From: Polyangiaceae bacterium
GTDB taxonomy: Bacteria; Myxococcota_A; Polyangia; Polyangiales; Polyangiaceae
Assembly (NCBI GenBank): GCA_016933275.1
Contig: JAFGBI010000201.1
Span: 1 to 64,000 of the forward strand
DNA length: 64,000 nucleotides
Direction: 5' to 3'
The position numbers and the translations under genes are program-made. The notes under the pieces are model-generated. The model saw only the letters and a list, made by a program, of their open reading frames with translations. It did no database searches and was not told the origin of the DNA. Below, one piece after another: positions 27,928 through 36,777 of this stretch (its first letter is position 1; every line of letters starts with the position of its first letter).

Positions 27928-28971
27928 ATGCGATCTGCCGTGCTGATCGGGTTGGCTTCGCTCGCGCTCGCGGGCTGCATGGGCGTGCGCTACCTGCCCC
28001 AGGCGGCGGCAGGTCAGCTGGGGCTCATGACCCATGGCAAGCGCATCGGTCGCGCGATCGCCGATCCTGCGACACCCGATACTACCGCGGTCCTCCTGGC
28101 CGAGGTCCCCGGGATCGCAGCCTTCGCGGTCAGAAACGGCCTCGACCCGGGCCGGAGCTACCGTCGCTACGTCGCGCTCGATCGGGAGTATGCCGTGTGG
28201 TTCGTGGCTGGGAGCCAACGCCTCTCCTTCGAGCCCAAGCTGTACTGGTTCCCGATCGTTGGGAGCTTCGCCGGTGTCGGCTGGTTCAGCGAGGCGCGAG
28301 CCGCACGCCACGTCGCTCGCCTCGAGCGGCAGGGGTGGGACGCCTACTCCCGAGGTGCAGCCGCGTACTCGACCGCGGGATGGTTCCGTGACCCAGTGGT
28401 GTCCTCGATGCTCGTCGAGGGCCCCGCGTCGGTGGGGGTGCTGGCGAACACCGTCCTCCACGAGTGGCTCCACGCCACCGTCCTCATCCCTGGCCAGACC
28501 TACTTCAACGAGAGCCTCGCGGTCTTCGTGGCCGATGAAATGACCTTCGAATACCTCGAGGAGCGCTTCGGCCCGAGCTCCAGCGAAGTCGCCGGGTACC
28601 GCCTCGCCTACGACACCCAACGGGCACGCTCGGAGCGAGTCCTGTCCGCCTACCACACCCTCGAGACGCTCTATGCGACCGAAGCGCCCGAGGCGGAGAA
28701 GCTCCAGACAAAGTCGGAGATCCTCGCCTCGCTCGGCCGTGAGCTCGAGCTCGAGAAGCCCGTGAACAACGCCGCGCTGCTCGGCGTGAAGCTCTACGGC
28801 ACGGGAAGGGCCGAGTTCACGGAGCTCCTGGCCGTCTGCGGCCACGACTGGCCTCGGTTCGTCGCGGTCCTGAAGAGCCTCCATCCCCGTGATTTCCCGG
28901 CGGCGCAGGTCGAAGACCTCGCACCCGTCCTCGAGACGATCGTCGCCTGGGGCTGCGAACCGTTCCGTTGA
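27928..28971 (+). CDS. Predicted aminopeptidase lipoprotein (zinc metallopeptidase)
   Basis: The ATG at 27928 is chosen because it opens a lipoprotein signal (MRSAVLIGLASLALAGC); the frame continues open upstream but is non-coding in character. The 347-residue protein contains LHEWLHATVLIPGQTYFNESLAVFVADE, with HEWLH at about residues 178-182 as the zinc site and FNESLAVF providing a downstream glutamate, the pattern of the predicted aminopeptidase family (Pfam Aminopep, PF10023). The flanking YWFPIVGSFAGVGWFSEARA and the helical tail also fit. Expected to be anchored at the outer membrane or periplasmic face; the substrate is unknown. Confidence 0.85.
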   Translation: MRSAVLIGLASLALAGCMGVRYLPQAAAGQLGLMTHGKRIGRAIADPATPDTTAVLLAEVPGIAAFAVRNGLDPGRSYRRYVALDREYAVWFVAGSQRLSFEPKLYWFPIVGSFAGVGWFSEARAARHVARLERQGWDAYSRGAAAYSTAGWFRDPVVSSMLVEGPASVGVLANTVLHEWLHATVLIPGQTYFNESLAVFVADEMTFEYLEERFGPSSSEVAGYRLAYDTQRARSERVLSAYHTLETLYATEAPEAEKLQTKSEILASLGRELELEKPVNNAALLGVKLYGTGRAEFTELLAVCGHDWPRFVAVLKSLHPRDFPAAQVEDLAPVLETIVAWGCEPFR

Positions 28972-29060
28972 GGGACCGGCTGCGGCCGAGGCCCAAGCTC
29001 GGGACGCCCCGATCCAAACCCTACCCACCCCGGGAAAAAGTATGGTAGGTAACCTGAGTC

Positions 29061-30347
29061 GTGGTGCGGTCTTGGTCCTCACCGAACCCCTCGTCCCCGC
29101 CCTCCCGGTGGAGCTGGCGCAGCCTCTTCGGGCTGAGAGGGGCAAGTCCAGCGGGGCAAGGTACGCCCGGCGACCAGACGCCGCCTTCGGTCTTCCCCCC
29201 GGGCAGCGCCCCGGGGTGGTGGCTCGAAGGATCCGGGGAGGACGCCGACCTGCCCCGGGCCAAGGGGCGGCCGCGCCGCCTGGCCATGGTCGCCCTTGCC
29301 CTGACACCCCTGTCCGTGCTGGGCGCAGCGGTGGTCGCCAAGGCCCGGATCTCCTCCATCGACACCTTCCTCGTTCACCCGCAGGCGACCGGCATCACGC
29401 TCGATGACGTGCTGGTCGAGGGAAATCTGCGGCTGTCCGCGGACGCTTTCGCCCTCGACATCAAGCCTGGCTACAACGAGTGCTTCCTGCCCGACCCGCT
29501 CGGATTGGGCCCGTATTCTCCCTATTTCAAGTCCCGGGGACCGATTCTGGCGCGGGTGGCCGTACCCCAGGAGGGGGGCCACACCCAGGATCTCGGCTTC
29601 GACGTCATCGTCCATTTTCATGGCGGGGAGGCGGTAAGGAAGCAATTCGTCGAGGTCGTCTCGGGAGCGGTGTTCGTGGCGGTGGATCTCGGAAACGGCA
29701 GTGGTCCCTATGCGAACGGATTCGGCCTGCCCGACCGTTGGCCGCTGGTGAAGGCAGAGATCACGCGCGCCCTCCGTGAGCGTTCCGGGGACGAACGCGC
29801 GCACATCCGGCACCTCGCGTTGAGCTCGTGGAGCGCGGGGTATGGCGCCGTCAACCAGATCCTGAAGGTGCACGGCGACGCCGGGATCGATGCCGTAGTG
29901 CTCCTCGACAGCATGCACGTGGGACGGAACCTGGCAGCGCCGCGGCAGGACGGTTCACTCGAATCCCTCAGCGCGGATTCGCTGCGGCCGCTGTTCGATT
30001 TCGCGGGCAAGGCCTCGCAAGGCAAGAAGACCTTCGTCCTGACCCACTCGAACATCGTTCCCGAGGGGGGGTACGCCAGCGTGCGGCGGAGCGCCGATCT
30101 TCTGCTGCACGACCTCCATCTCGAGCGCGCGCAGCAAGAGCGGCGCGTCGGGGTCATGGACCAGCTCACCACCGTGGACCACGGGCGGTTCCACGTGTGG
30201 GGCTTCGGTGGTCGGTACGAGAAGGCACATTGCGCCCACACTACCCTGCTCGGTCCCATCGTGCGGGATCTGCTCGAACCCACGTGGCAGACGCCGCCGA
30301 TGAACCGCGATGTCCCACCCACCCCCGCGCCGATCCTCGGGCGGTAG
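29061..30347 (+). CDS. Membrane-anchored alpha/beta-hydrolase-like protein
   Basis: 428 residues from GTG 29061; ATG 29286 (MVALALTPL) would give a shorter form and the true start is uncertain. An Arg-rich stretch precedes a signal anchor (MVALALTPLSVLGAAVVAKA). The soluble part resembles an alpha/beta hydrolase: FDVIVHFHGGEAVRKQF (oxyanion-type HGG), then LALSSWSAGYGAVNQIL with a candidate nucleophile serine in SWSAG, then DAVVLLDSMH and TTVDHGRFHVWGF with a candidate histidine. No precise family is assigned and the GxSxG elbow is imperfect, so activity is an inference. Confidence 0.7.
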   Translation: MVRSWSSPNPSSPPSRWSWRSLFGLRGASPAGQGTPGDQTPPSVFPPGSAPGWWLEGSGEDADLPRAKGRPRRLAMVALALTPLSVLGAAVVAKARISSIDTFLVHPQATGITLDDVLVEGNLRLSADAFALDIKPGYNECFLPDPLGLGPYSPYFKSRGPILARVAVPQEGGHTQDLGFDVIVHFHGGEAVRKQFVEVVSGAVFVAVDLGNGSGPYANGFGLPDRWPLVKAEITRALRERSGDERAHIRHLALSSWSAGYGAVNQILKVHGDAGIDAVVLLDSMHVGRNLAAPRQDGSLESLSADSLRPLFDFAGKASQGKKTFVLTHSNIVPEGGYASVRRSADLLLHDLHLERAQQERRVGVMDQLTTVDHGRFHVWGFGGRYEKAHCAHTTLLGPIVRDLLEPTWQTPPMNRDVPPTPAPILGR

Positions 30348-30368
30348 CCCCGACCGATGCCGTGGCCG

Positions 30369-30941
30369 CTACGCGCAGGCGAGTGGCGGTGGAGCGCGGA
30401 GGGACTTCGGCGGCAGCTCGAGTTCGAGCTCCTCGGCCATGACGACGTTTCCAGGGCGGAGCTCTCTCCGCGCTCCGGTCGGCTCGAAACCCGCGGTGAA
30501 GAGGAGTGCGCGCGCGGCGACACTCCCGTCGGCGACCGCGACGGTGACGTGCCGCACTTCGGCCGCCCGAAGCCACGCGAGCGCAGCGTTGACCAGGGCG
30601 CGCCCCACCTGCCGGCCCCGCGCCTCGGGCGTGACCCACATCCCGCCGAGGCGTCCGGTCCCGTCATCGTTGCGGATCGCGATCACGAAGCCGACCCAGA
30701 CCCCGCAGGCCTCGGCGACCAGGGCTCCATCACCGGCCGCGGCGCGCACCTCGAAATGGGTGCGCCACGCCGCCGCCGAGACGCGCTCGTGGTCGGCGAG
30801 CGACTGCCGAAACGCGTCCGGCGATTCGGCGAGAGCACGAGCACGGAGCTCACGCAGGCGCTCCACTTCGTGAGGGGCACAGGGTCGAACGGTGATTGGG
30901 CAACGCGCGCTGGCGGGTCCCCCAGACATGGATGAGGGCAT
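30369..30941 (-). CDS. GNAT-family N-acetyltransferase
   Basis: 190 residues. It contains the GNAT core: ITVRPCAPHEVERLRELRAR at the N-terminus, VAEACGVWVGFVIAIRN (beta strand 4), LGGMWVTPEARGRQVGRALV, which carries the acetyl-CoA pyrophosphate loop (RGRQVG), and VTVAVADGSVAARALLFTAG, a typical GNAT C-terminal segment. It transfers an acetyl group from acetyl-CoA to an amine; the substrate cannot be predicted. The first residues from ATG 30941 are weak; a start a few codons later is possible. Confidence 0.85.
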   Translation of the reverse strand: MPSSMSGGPASARCPITVRPCAPHEVERLRELRARALAESPDAFRQSLADHERVSAAAWRTHFEVRAAAGDGALVAEACGVWVGFVIAIRNDDGTGRLGGMWVTPEARGRQVGRALVNAALAWLRAAEVRHVTVAVADGSVAARALLFTAGFEPTGARRELRPGNVVMAEELELELPPKSLRAPPPLACA

Positions 30942-31006
30942 TCTACCCCAACCGGCCGTCGGGCACTACTCCCCTCTTCTCCCCCCCGTCGCGACTTCGG
31001 AGGGGT

Positions 31007-31096
31007 GGAGGCGAACCCTTCCCGGCATCGGCCACGACAGGCGGCCTCCCGCTCCTCGCCCCTTGACGAGCGGCGGGCGCCTCCGGCGCCGATGGA
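31007..31096 (+). repeat. Second repeat family, copy 1
   Basis: About 90 bases, roughly 85% identical to the reverse complement of 35217-35306. It contains nested inverted repeats (CATCGGCCNCGANANGCGGCC, and GGCGCCNNCGGCGCC). It lies between the radical SAM gene and the GNAT gene, in the radical SAM gene's downstream region. Confidence 0.75.
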
Positions 31097-31144
31097 CCAC
31101 GGGCGGAGAACGAGCAGGGCGCGCGGATTCTCGAACCCAACGGA

Positions 31145-32011
31145 TCAGAGCCCCCGCATCCACTCGGGCCGCAGCGGCACCTCCCCGCGCAGACACGCGT
31201 CCACGGCCGCCAGCGCTTCGGCCCGGTCCCGCGGCAGGCGGGCGCGGATGGGAAGGTAGTTCGAGGCGTGGTTCGCGTAGAAGACCCCGCGGATGTCCGT
31301 GTGCTCGAGCATGGTCCGGAGCTCGACCAGAAGGTCAGGGGGTGGCGGGAGCCGAAACCGCCCCCGCTGGTGGTCGTGATGGAGCGGGGTGCCCGGCACC
31401 AGGGTCAAGGTGAGCGCTCCCACGTACTCCGGCCCCATCGCGGACAGGGCCCGAGCGGTGGCGAGCGCATGCACCTCGGAGCGCGCGATCCCGCCGAGCC
31501 CGAGGAGCACGGTGACGAAGAGCTTGATGTCCACCGCCCGTGCCCGCCGCCCCTGCTCCACGTGGAAGAGTGCGTTCCCGTGCTTGCCCACCGCCGCGAG
31601 CGTCACGTCGTCGCCGCTCTCGAGCCCGAGGTGGAAGAGGCGGAGCCCGAGGGCGCGGAGCTCACGGAGCTCCGCGTCCGTCTTCTCGGCGACGCTGCGC
31701 GCGTTGGCGTAGGCCGACACCCGCAGAACCTCAGGCAGACCGCGGCGAATCTCCTCGAGAACCGCGACGAGGTCAGCCTGTGGCATCGCGAGGGCGTCGC
31801 CGTCGCAGAGGAAGACCCGGCCTCGGCGCGGATACTCGACGGCGGCCTCCGCGATGTCAGCCGCGACCTCCGCCGGGCTGCGCGCGCGAAACCGCTTGCC
31901 GCGGTACATCGCGCAGAAGCGGCACCCATTGTGGGAGCATCCGATGGTGGCCTGAAGCAGGATGCTGTCCGCCTCGCTCGGCGGTCGGAAGATGTCACCC
32001 TCGTAGCGCAT
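31145..32011 (-). CDS. Radical SAM protein
   Basis: 288 residues from ATG 32011 (MRYEGDIFRPPSEADSILLQ). The cluster cysteines are C25, C30 and C33 in GCSHNGCRFCAMYRGKRFR, a CX4CX2C variant seen in a COG1032-related group of radical SAM enzymes. LFHLGLESGDD and VLLGLGGIARSEVHAL fit the barrel. The reaction is unknown. Cytoplasmic, oxygen-sensitive 4Fe-4S enzyme. The frame extends upstream, but the added residues are poor. Transcription ends toward the second-family repeat at 31007-31096. Confidence 0.88.
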   Translation of the reverse strand: MRYEGDIFRPPSEADSILLQATIGCSHNGCRFCAMYRGKRFRARSPAEVAADIAEAAVEYPRRGRVFLCDGDALAMPQADLVAVLEEIRRGLPEVLRVSAYANARSVAEKTDAELRELRALGLRLFHLGLESGDDVTLAAVGKHGNALFHVEQGRRARAVDIKLFVTVLLGLGGIARSEVHALATARALSAMGPEYVGALTLTLVPGTPLHHDHQRGRFRLPPPPDLLVELRTMLEHTDIRGVFYANHASNYLPIRARLPRDRAEALAAVDACLRGEVPLRPEWMRGL

Positions 32012-32081
32012 CGGAGTCCAACGGGGCGCCGACCATAGCACCTTCGCCAAGCCCCATCGATCTCCTGTTCGCCATCGAGGT

Positions 32082-33803
32082 TCAGGGCGCGGACGTGGCG
32101 GCGCGACTCGACCAGCCATCCGCCGCGGACGTGGGGATCCTCAGCGCCTTGAAGGTCGCGTACCCGGTGCTCAGGCGCGCGCTCCAGACGACCTCTCCGC
32201 CCGTGAGCGTTCCGTCGCGCCTCACCTCGTCGACGCGGGCGCGCACCGGATCTCCGAGGTAGGGGTTCCCACCGTCGGTCGCGTGGGTGACGAGGAGGTT
32301 GCCGTTGGGGAGCACCTGAACGCCGCCGGCGAGCGGCGAGTAGACCTTCACGGCGTCGAAATCCGGTGCCGTGGGGCTGGGCCACTTCCAGACGAGCGCG
32401 GCGTCGAGCGCCTCGTCGACCACGACCTCGATCACGCGGCTGTAGGGCTCGATCCCGTCGGGACAGGTTTCGTCCGGAGGGCATGGCTCGGCGTCGCCGA
32501 GCAGCGGTGCCTCGCGGTTGTCGTAGAGCAGGATCCGCGTTCCCGCGCGGTTCCCGTCCCCATCCTCGATGTGCTCGATCTGGGGGTCGTGGGGGTGGTG
32601 GAAAAGCCCCTCGCCGAAGTCGCCCCCGCGACCCATCACCCACTCGATAGTCCCCTCGGGGTAGGCGATCTTGTAGAGACGATCCATGAGCCGACACGTG
32701 AGATAGACGTCGCCCGTGAGCCGACTACCGGGTTCCCAGCCCGCGTCGGCCAGGAAGGACAGCGCGTTGCAGTTGCTCCAGTAGCTGGTGAACGTGGCGT
32801 AGGTGAGCGAAGGGGGGGAGGTCAGATCGATATCGTGGTCGAGGAGCGACCATTCCCAGACGACGTTCTCGTCCTCGTCGATGACCCGCAGCCCGTCCAT
32901 GCGGGTCTCCCGGATGCCGTCATCGTCCACGTCGATACCATAGGTGTCGTGCTCGATCAGGGTAGAGTAGATGAAGAGGAGGGTCCCGTCCTCGAGGCGC
33001 TGGACCCCGTGATTGACCATGGATCCATGGTAGGAAGACACGGTCTCCCCGGCTTTGGGATCGATCTCGACCGCCCGGTCGCCACCGTCGATCCCGCGCA
33101 CCGCGAGCAGGTGCCCCCCTGGAAGCAGGTCCACGTCGGTGAAGGGGCCCCCGGAGAAGTCAGCGTAGACCCACAGTGGTGCCACCACACTCCCCGACCA
33201 CCGGCTTGGCGCCATGGGCAGCGCGGCGAGGTAGCCGAAACCGGCGAAATCGGGATCGGCGAAGGTGTCGACCCCCATGATCGAGAGCAGCGTGACCCCG
33301 AAGGAAGTGGCCTCGGGGTCCTCCACCACGACGTCGATCGCGGGCTCGAACCCCGGGATCGCCTGACAAGCATCGCCGACCCCGTCGTCGTCCGCATCGG
33401 TCTGCTCGGGGTTCTTCGTCTCGGGGCAATTGTCGGCGCCGTTCTCGGTCCCGTCCGCGTCGAGATCGCCGTGCTCACCGGCGGCGCCGCCCGATGACTC
33501 ACCCGCCTTGCCCGCACCGCCGCCCCCCTGGTGGCTCCCGGCGAGGCCCCAAGGCGCTCCCCCCTGGGCGACCGGGGACACGCCGCCCTCACCGGCGGTG
33601 CCCGCGTGATTCGGCGTGCCCGCAGCGCCGACATTCGAAGACGGCCCACCGACGCCGCCGTTCGCCCCGGGTGTCCCGGCCACGGCACCGACGCCCGCAC
33701 TGCTCGGCCCCGGACCATCAGCATGACCATCGCCGCCGCAGGCGACGAACACGGACGGCACCGTCAACAGCAACCCCGAAACCACGAAGCTCCTCGTCGC
33801 CAT
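32082..33803 (-). CDS. Arylsulfotransferase-like lipoprotein with thrombospondin type 3 segment
   Basis: 573 residues from ATG 33803. A lipoprotein signal (MATRSFVVSGLLLTVPSVFVAC) is followed by a Gly/Ala-rich linker (about 25-105) and then by a calcium-binding TSP3-like stretch (DLDADGTENGADNCPETKNP then DADDDGVGDAC). The remainder is a beta-propeller of the ASST (aryl-sulfate sulfotransferase) type: FTDVDLLPGGHLLAVRG, HGSMVNHGVQRLEDG, IEWVMGRGGDFGEGLFHHPH, VQVLPNGNLLVTHATDGG. ASST enzymes move sulfate between phenols in the periplasm, but many propellers of this shape are not enzymes. A second ASST-like lipoprotein lies at 43454-45244. Confidence 0.75.
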   Translation of the reverse strand: MATRSFVVSGLLLTVPSVFVACGGDGHADGPGPSSAGVGAVAGTPGANGGVGGPSSNVGAAGTPNHAGTAGEGGVSPVAQGGAPWGLAGSHQGGGGAGKAGESSGGAAGEHGDLDADGTENGADNCPETKNPEQTDADDDGVGDACQAIPGFEPAIDVVVEDPEATSFGVTLLSIMGVDTFADPDFAGFGYLAALPMAPSRWSGSVVAPLWVYADFSGGPFTDVDLLPGGHLLAVRGIDGGDRAVEIDPKAGETVSSYHGSMVNHGVQRLEDGTLLFIYSTLIEHDTYGIDVDDDGIRETRMDGLRVIDEDENVVWEWSLLDHDIDLTSPPSLTYATFTSYWSNCNALSFLADAGWEPGSRLTGDVYLTCRLMDRLYKIAYPEGTIEWVMGRGGDFGEGLFHHPHDPQIEHIEDGDGNRAGTRILLYDNREAPLLGDAEPCPPDETCPDGIEPYSRVIEVVVDEALDAALVWKWPSPTAPDFDAVKVYSPLAGGVQVLPNGNLLVTHATDGGNPYLGDPVRARVDEVRRDGTLTGGEVVWSARLSTGYATFKALRIPTSAADGWSSRAATSAP

Positions 33804-33905
33804 GCCACTCTCCCGCTGTCGGCGTTGGCTGCGACCTTGCCGCGTTCGCATTCGGCCCGCAACCCAGAATCGCCGACCCTTCCCCGCGAGTATCGGACCC
33901 CGGCC

Positions 33906-34379
33906 TCACCGCCTGAGGATCTTGAAGCTCACCCGACGGTTCTTGGCGTCCGCCTGCTCGGTCGCGGAGCGGTCGAGCGGCCTCGACTCGCCGTAGCCCT
34001 TCACCACCAGTCGGTGCGGTGCAATACCGCAGCGCTTGGTGAGATCGTCGCGAACGGTCTCCGCTCGCGCGCTGGAGAGCTGCCGGTTGTAGAGGTCGGA
34101 GGCGTGGCGGTCGGTGTGTCCCTGGATCTCGATCAAGGCGACATCCTGATGCTGGCGGAGCACCGCGGCCACGTCGTCGAGGATGGCAAACGACTCGGGG
34201 AGGAGCTCCGCGCTGTCGGTTTCGAACTCGATGTTCCGGAACACTCGGATCCATTCGCCGGCGATGGCCGCGAGCTTGGGCAGGATCCTCGGATCACAGG
34301 GGCCGGCCTGGAGCCCCAGGCCATCGAGACCGATCCCCGCGGGGTTGTTCACCACCACGGTTTCCTTGAGGCTTGTCAC
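33906..34379 (-). pseudogene. OmpA-like C-terminal part of a frameshifted lipoprotein
   Basis: The product from GTG 34379 is 157 residues: VFRNIEFETDSAELLPESFA, IEIQGHTDRHASDLYNRQLS, RAETVRDDL and VVKGYGESRPL form a standard OmpA peptidoglycan-binding domain. The same frame, however, is clearly coding further upstream to about 34500 (GGWAGFAVHDPADQPWAAS, then FHRARWLSDTTLLFEADGR) and opens only after a TGA near 34557, with no usable start. The TPR lipoprotein gene upstream reads into this segment in the wrong frame. The two were almost certainly one gene, split by a frameshift at about 34500-34550. Confidence 0.8.
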
Positions 34380-35077
34380 GTCGAAGAGGCGAAGCGACCT
34401 ACCATCGGCCTCGAAGAGGAGCGTCGTGTCGCTGAGCCAGCGGGCACGGTGGAACGTCCCGCCGCTTGCTGCCCACGGTTGGTCGGCGGGGTCGTGTACG
34501 GCGAAACCCGCCCAACCACCCAGAACCCGCGCTTCAGGCTCCGGGCGAAGCTCGCCTCATACGCCGCAACGAGTGAGGTGAGGTGTTCGCGTTCCGCGCC
34601 CGCGAAGAGGTCGCGCAGCGTGGGATCGGCGGCGAGGTCCGGCGCCCACGCGAGCCAATCGTCGGCCAATGCCATGTTGAGCTGGGCAACGGCCTCCCCG
34701 TGCCGCCCGCGCATCGCGAGCGCGCTCGCTAGAAGGCGCCGAGCTTGGGCGTGATCGGGATTCACGTCAAGGACCTCGCGACATCGGGTCTCGACCTCGG
34801 ACCATTGCTGGCGTGCTGCAGCAGACTCGGCGCCGGCGTACGCATCCCGTCCGCCCCAGTAAGGGTAGCCCAACAGCGCGAGTCGCGTGATCCCCATACT
34901 GTGCAGCGGCACCATGACCTCCGGCACCCCCGCCGCCGTGCTCGCCACCGGCGCGCCGGCCGTCGCGCGCGGCGCGGATCTGCCGCGATCCAAGCGCGGC
35001 GACGATGCGGCGCAGCCGATCGGCAGCAGTAGCCCGACGAGCGGGGGGAGAGCCATCGCCACCAGAGTGGAGGGCAT
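34376..35077 (-). pseudogene. TPR lipoprotein, N-terminal part of a frameshifted TPR-OmpA gene
   Basis: Lipoprotein signal (MPSTLVAMALPPLVGLLLPIGC), then a TPR-like segment (ARRLLASALAMRGRHGEAVA, and VLDVNPDHAQ) up to AAYEASFARSLKRGF at about residue 183. After that the frame becomes Ser/Arg/Pro-rich (TTPPTNRGQQAAGRSTVPA) and non-coding in look, while the alternate frame becomes coherent and leads into the OmpA domain. A single base change near 34500-34550 would join them into one lipoprotein of about 390 residues. Whether this is real or a sequencing error cannot be told here. Confidence 0.75.
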
Positions 35078-35216
35078 CCCTCAGTCTTATCCGGAGGTCC
35101 GAGATCCTGCCAGCCAGGCCCTCCTGGCGAGGACCACCTCACCCGCGATCCCACCTGCCCCCGCTCTGCCAGGTCCAAGGATCCGCGCCCCCACGCGGGG
35201 ATCCTCGACCTGCGAT

Positions 35217-35306
35217 CGATCGGCGCCGACGGCGCCCGCCGCTCATCGAGCGGCGAGGAGGGGGAGGCCGCGTATCGCGGCCGATGCGGGGGAGGGTTCG
35301 CCCCCC
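35217..35306 (-). repeat. Second repeat family, copy 2
   Basis: Reverse-complement counterpart of 31007-31096, roughly 85% identical over about 90 bases. It lies upstream of the TPR-OmpA gene and downstream of the PurF-like gene, next to a partial CTAG repeat (35316-35350). Internal palindromes include CGCCGCTC/GAGCGGCG. Confidence 0.75.
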
Positions 35307-35315
35307 GCCAGGAAG

Positions 35316-35350
35316 AGACCTTGCGCAGCAATCAGGTCGATTGCTGTGAA
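35316..35350 (+). repeat. CTAG repeat, copy F (module 1 only)
   Basis: GCAGCAATCAGGTCGATTGCT is the module 1 hairpin with one arm mismatch; module 2 and the bounding CTAG sites are missing. It begins about 20 bases beyond the PurF-like stop and adjoins the second-family repeat. Confidence 0.7.
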
Positions 35351-35370
35351 GCGGCGCCCGGCTCACCGGA

Positions 35371-36777
35371 TCAGCGCTCCGCACCGTCCCAGCAGTAGGT
35401 GCAGAGCTTCTCGCGGGGGAGGCCGATGGCCTCGACCAGGTCGGGAAGACGCTGGTAACGGAGCGACGTCAGTCCGACGTGGCCACGGATCACCTCGACC
35501 ATGCGCTGATACTGTTCAGAGTCGGGGTCGGCGTACTCGTCGAGGGCCACGTTGGGGTCGCCTTCGAGCTCGGCGATGGCCTTCCTCGCTGCCAGGTCGA
35601 GGTCCGAAGCCGAGCGCGAGAAGTTCAGGAACTTGCAGCCATGCAACAGGGGAGGGCACGCGGGACGCATGTGGATTTCTCGGGCACCGTAGTCGAACAG
35701 GCGCGTGATGATGCCGCGCAGCTGGGTGCCCCGCACGATCGAATCCTCACAGAACAGCAGCCGATTGCCGTTGATGATGGCTCGCACCGGAATGAGCTTC
35801 ATCTTGGCGACGAGATCCCGCACCCGCTGCTCCTGCGGCATGAAGCTCCGCGGCCAGGTGGGGGTGTACTTGACGAACGGACGTCGATACGGGAGCCGAG
35901 CCGCCGATGCGTACCCCACGGCGCACCCGATCCCCGAGTCCGGGATCCCCGCCACCACGTCGACGTCGACCTGATCGGCGCGAGCCAAGGCGGCACCGCA
36001 GCGGTTGCGTGCGTCCTCGACGTTGATACCCTCGTAGGTTGAAGCCGGATACCCGTAGTACACCCACAAGAACGAGCAGATCTGCAGGCGGTCGCCAGGC
36101 GCGGCCATCTGCTCCGCACCATCCGGAGTGATACGGACGATCTCGCGCGGCCCCAGGTGCCGATGGGCCTGGTAGCCCAGGTTCGGGAACGCACAGCTCT
36201 CGAAGCTGACGGCCCACGCACCCTCCTTTCGACCCAGGGTGATGGGGGTGCGGCCGAAGCGATCCCGCGCCGCGTAGATGGCGTCCGTGGTCAGAAGCAG
36301 GAGCGAACAGGAGCCGACGATGGAGTCTTGCACGCGGCGGATCCCATCGACGAGGTTCTCCTCCTGGTTGATCAGGGTGGCGACGAGCTCGGTGGGGTTG
36401 ACCTCGTTCCCTTTCATCTCGCTGAAGTGCGTCTTCCGTTGTCGGAGAGCCTCCGCCGCGAGCTCGCCCAGATTCTCGATCCGCCCCACCGTGACGATGG
36501 CGTACTGACCGTGGTGGGCGGCGATCAAGAGCGGTTGGTCTTCGCTGTCGCTGATGACCCCGATCCCGATGTTGCCCCGGTGCTTCGGGAGGTCATCCTC
36601 GAACTTGGTACGAAACGGCGAATTGGTGATGTCGTGGATGTTGCGCTTGAACCCGTACTGCGGGTGGGTAACGACCATGCCACCGCGTCGCGTCCCGAGG
36701 TGCGAGTGGTAGTCCGTCCCGTAGAACAGATCAGCGACGCAATCGGACTTGGCCGCAACACCGAAGAATCCGCCCAT
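35371..36777 (-). CDS. PurF-like amidophosphoribosyltransferase family protein without the N-terminal catalytic cysteine
   Basis: 468 residues from ATG 36777, with AAGGAG eight bases upstream. It aligns with PurF along its length: an N-terminal Ntn-glutaminase fold (GTDYHSHLGTRRGGMVV, NSPFRTKFEDDLPKHRGNIG, YAARDRFGRTPI) and a C-terminal phosphoribosyltransferase domain with PRPP motif FCEDSIVRGTQ (about residue 344). In true PurF the residue after Met is the nucleophile cysteine that releases ammonia from glutamine; here it is Gly (MGGFFGVAAKSDC). From memory, a MGGFFG-type PurF paralogue class also exists in Bacteroidetes and Firmicutes, so this is probably a defined subfamily. Its reaction may be ammonia-dependent or different. 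A genuine purF would be expected elsewhere in the genome. Confidence 0.85.
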   Translation of the reverse strand: MGGFFGVAAKSDCVADLFYGTDYHSHLGTRRGGMVVTHPQYGFKRNIHDITNSPFRTKFEDDLPKHRGNIGIGVISDSEDQPLLIAAHHGQYAIVTVGRIENLGELAAEALRQRKTHFSEMKGNEVNPTELVATLINQEENLVDGIRRVQDSIVGSCSLLLLTTDAIYAARDRFGRTPITLGRKEGAWAVSFESCAFPNLGYQAHRHLGPREIVRITPDGAEQMAAPGDRLQICSFLWVYYGYPASTYEGINVEDARNRCGAALARADQVDVDVVAGIPDSGIGCAVGYASAARLPYRRPFVKYTPTWPRSFMPQEQRVRDLVAKMKLIPVRAIINGNRLLFCEDSIVRGTQLRGIITRLFDYGAREIHMRPACPPLLHGCKFLNFSRSASDLDLAARKAIAELEGDPNVALDEYADPDSEQYQRMVEVIRGHVGLTSLRYQRLPDLVEAIGLPREKLCTYCWDGAER

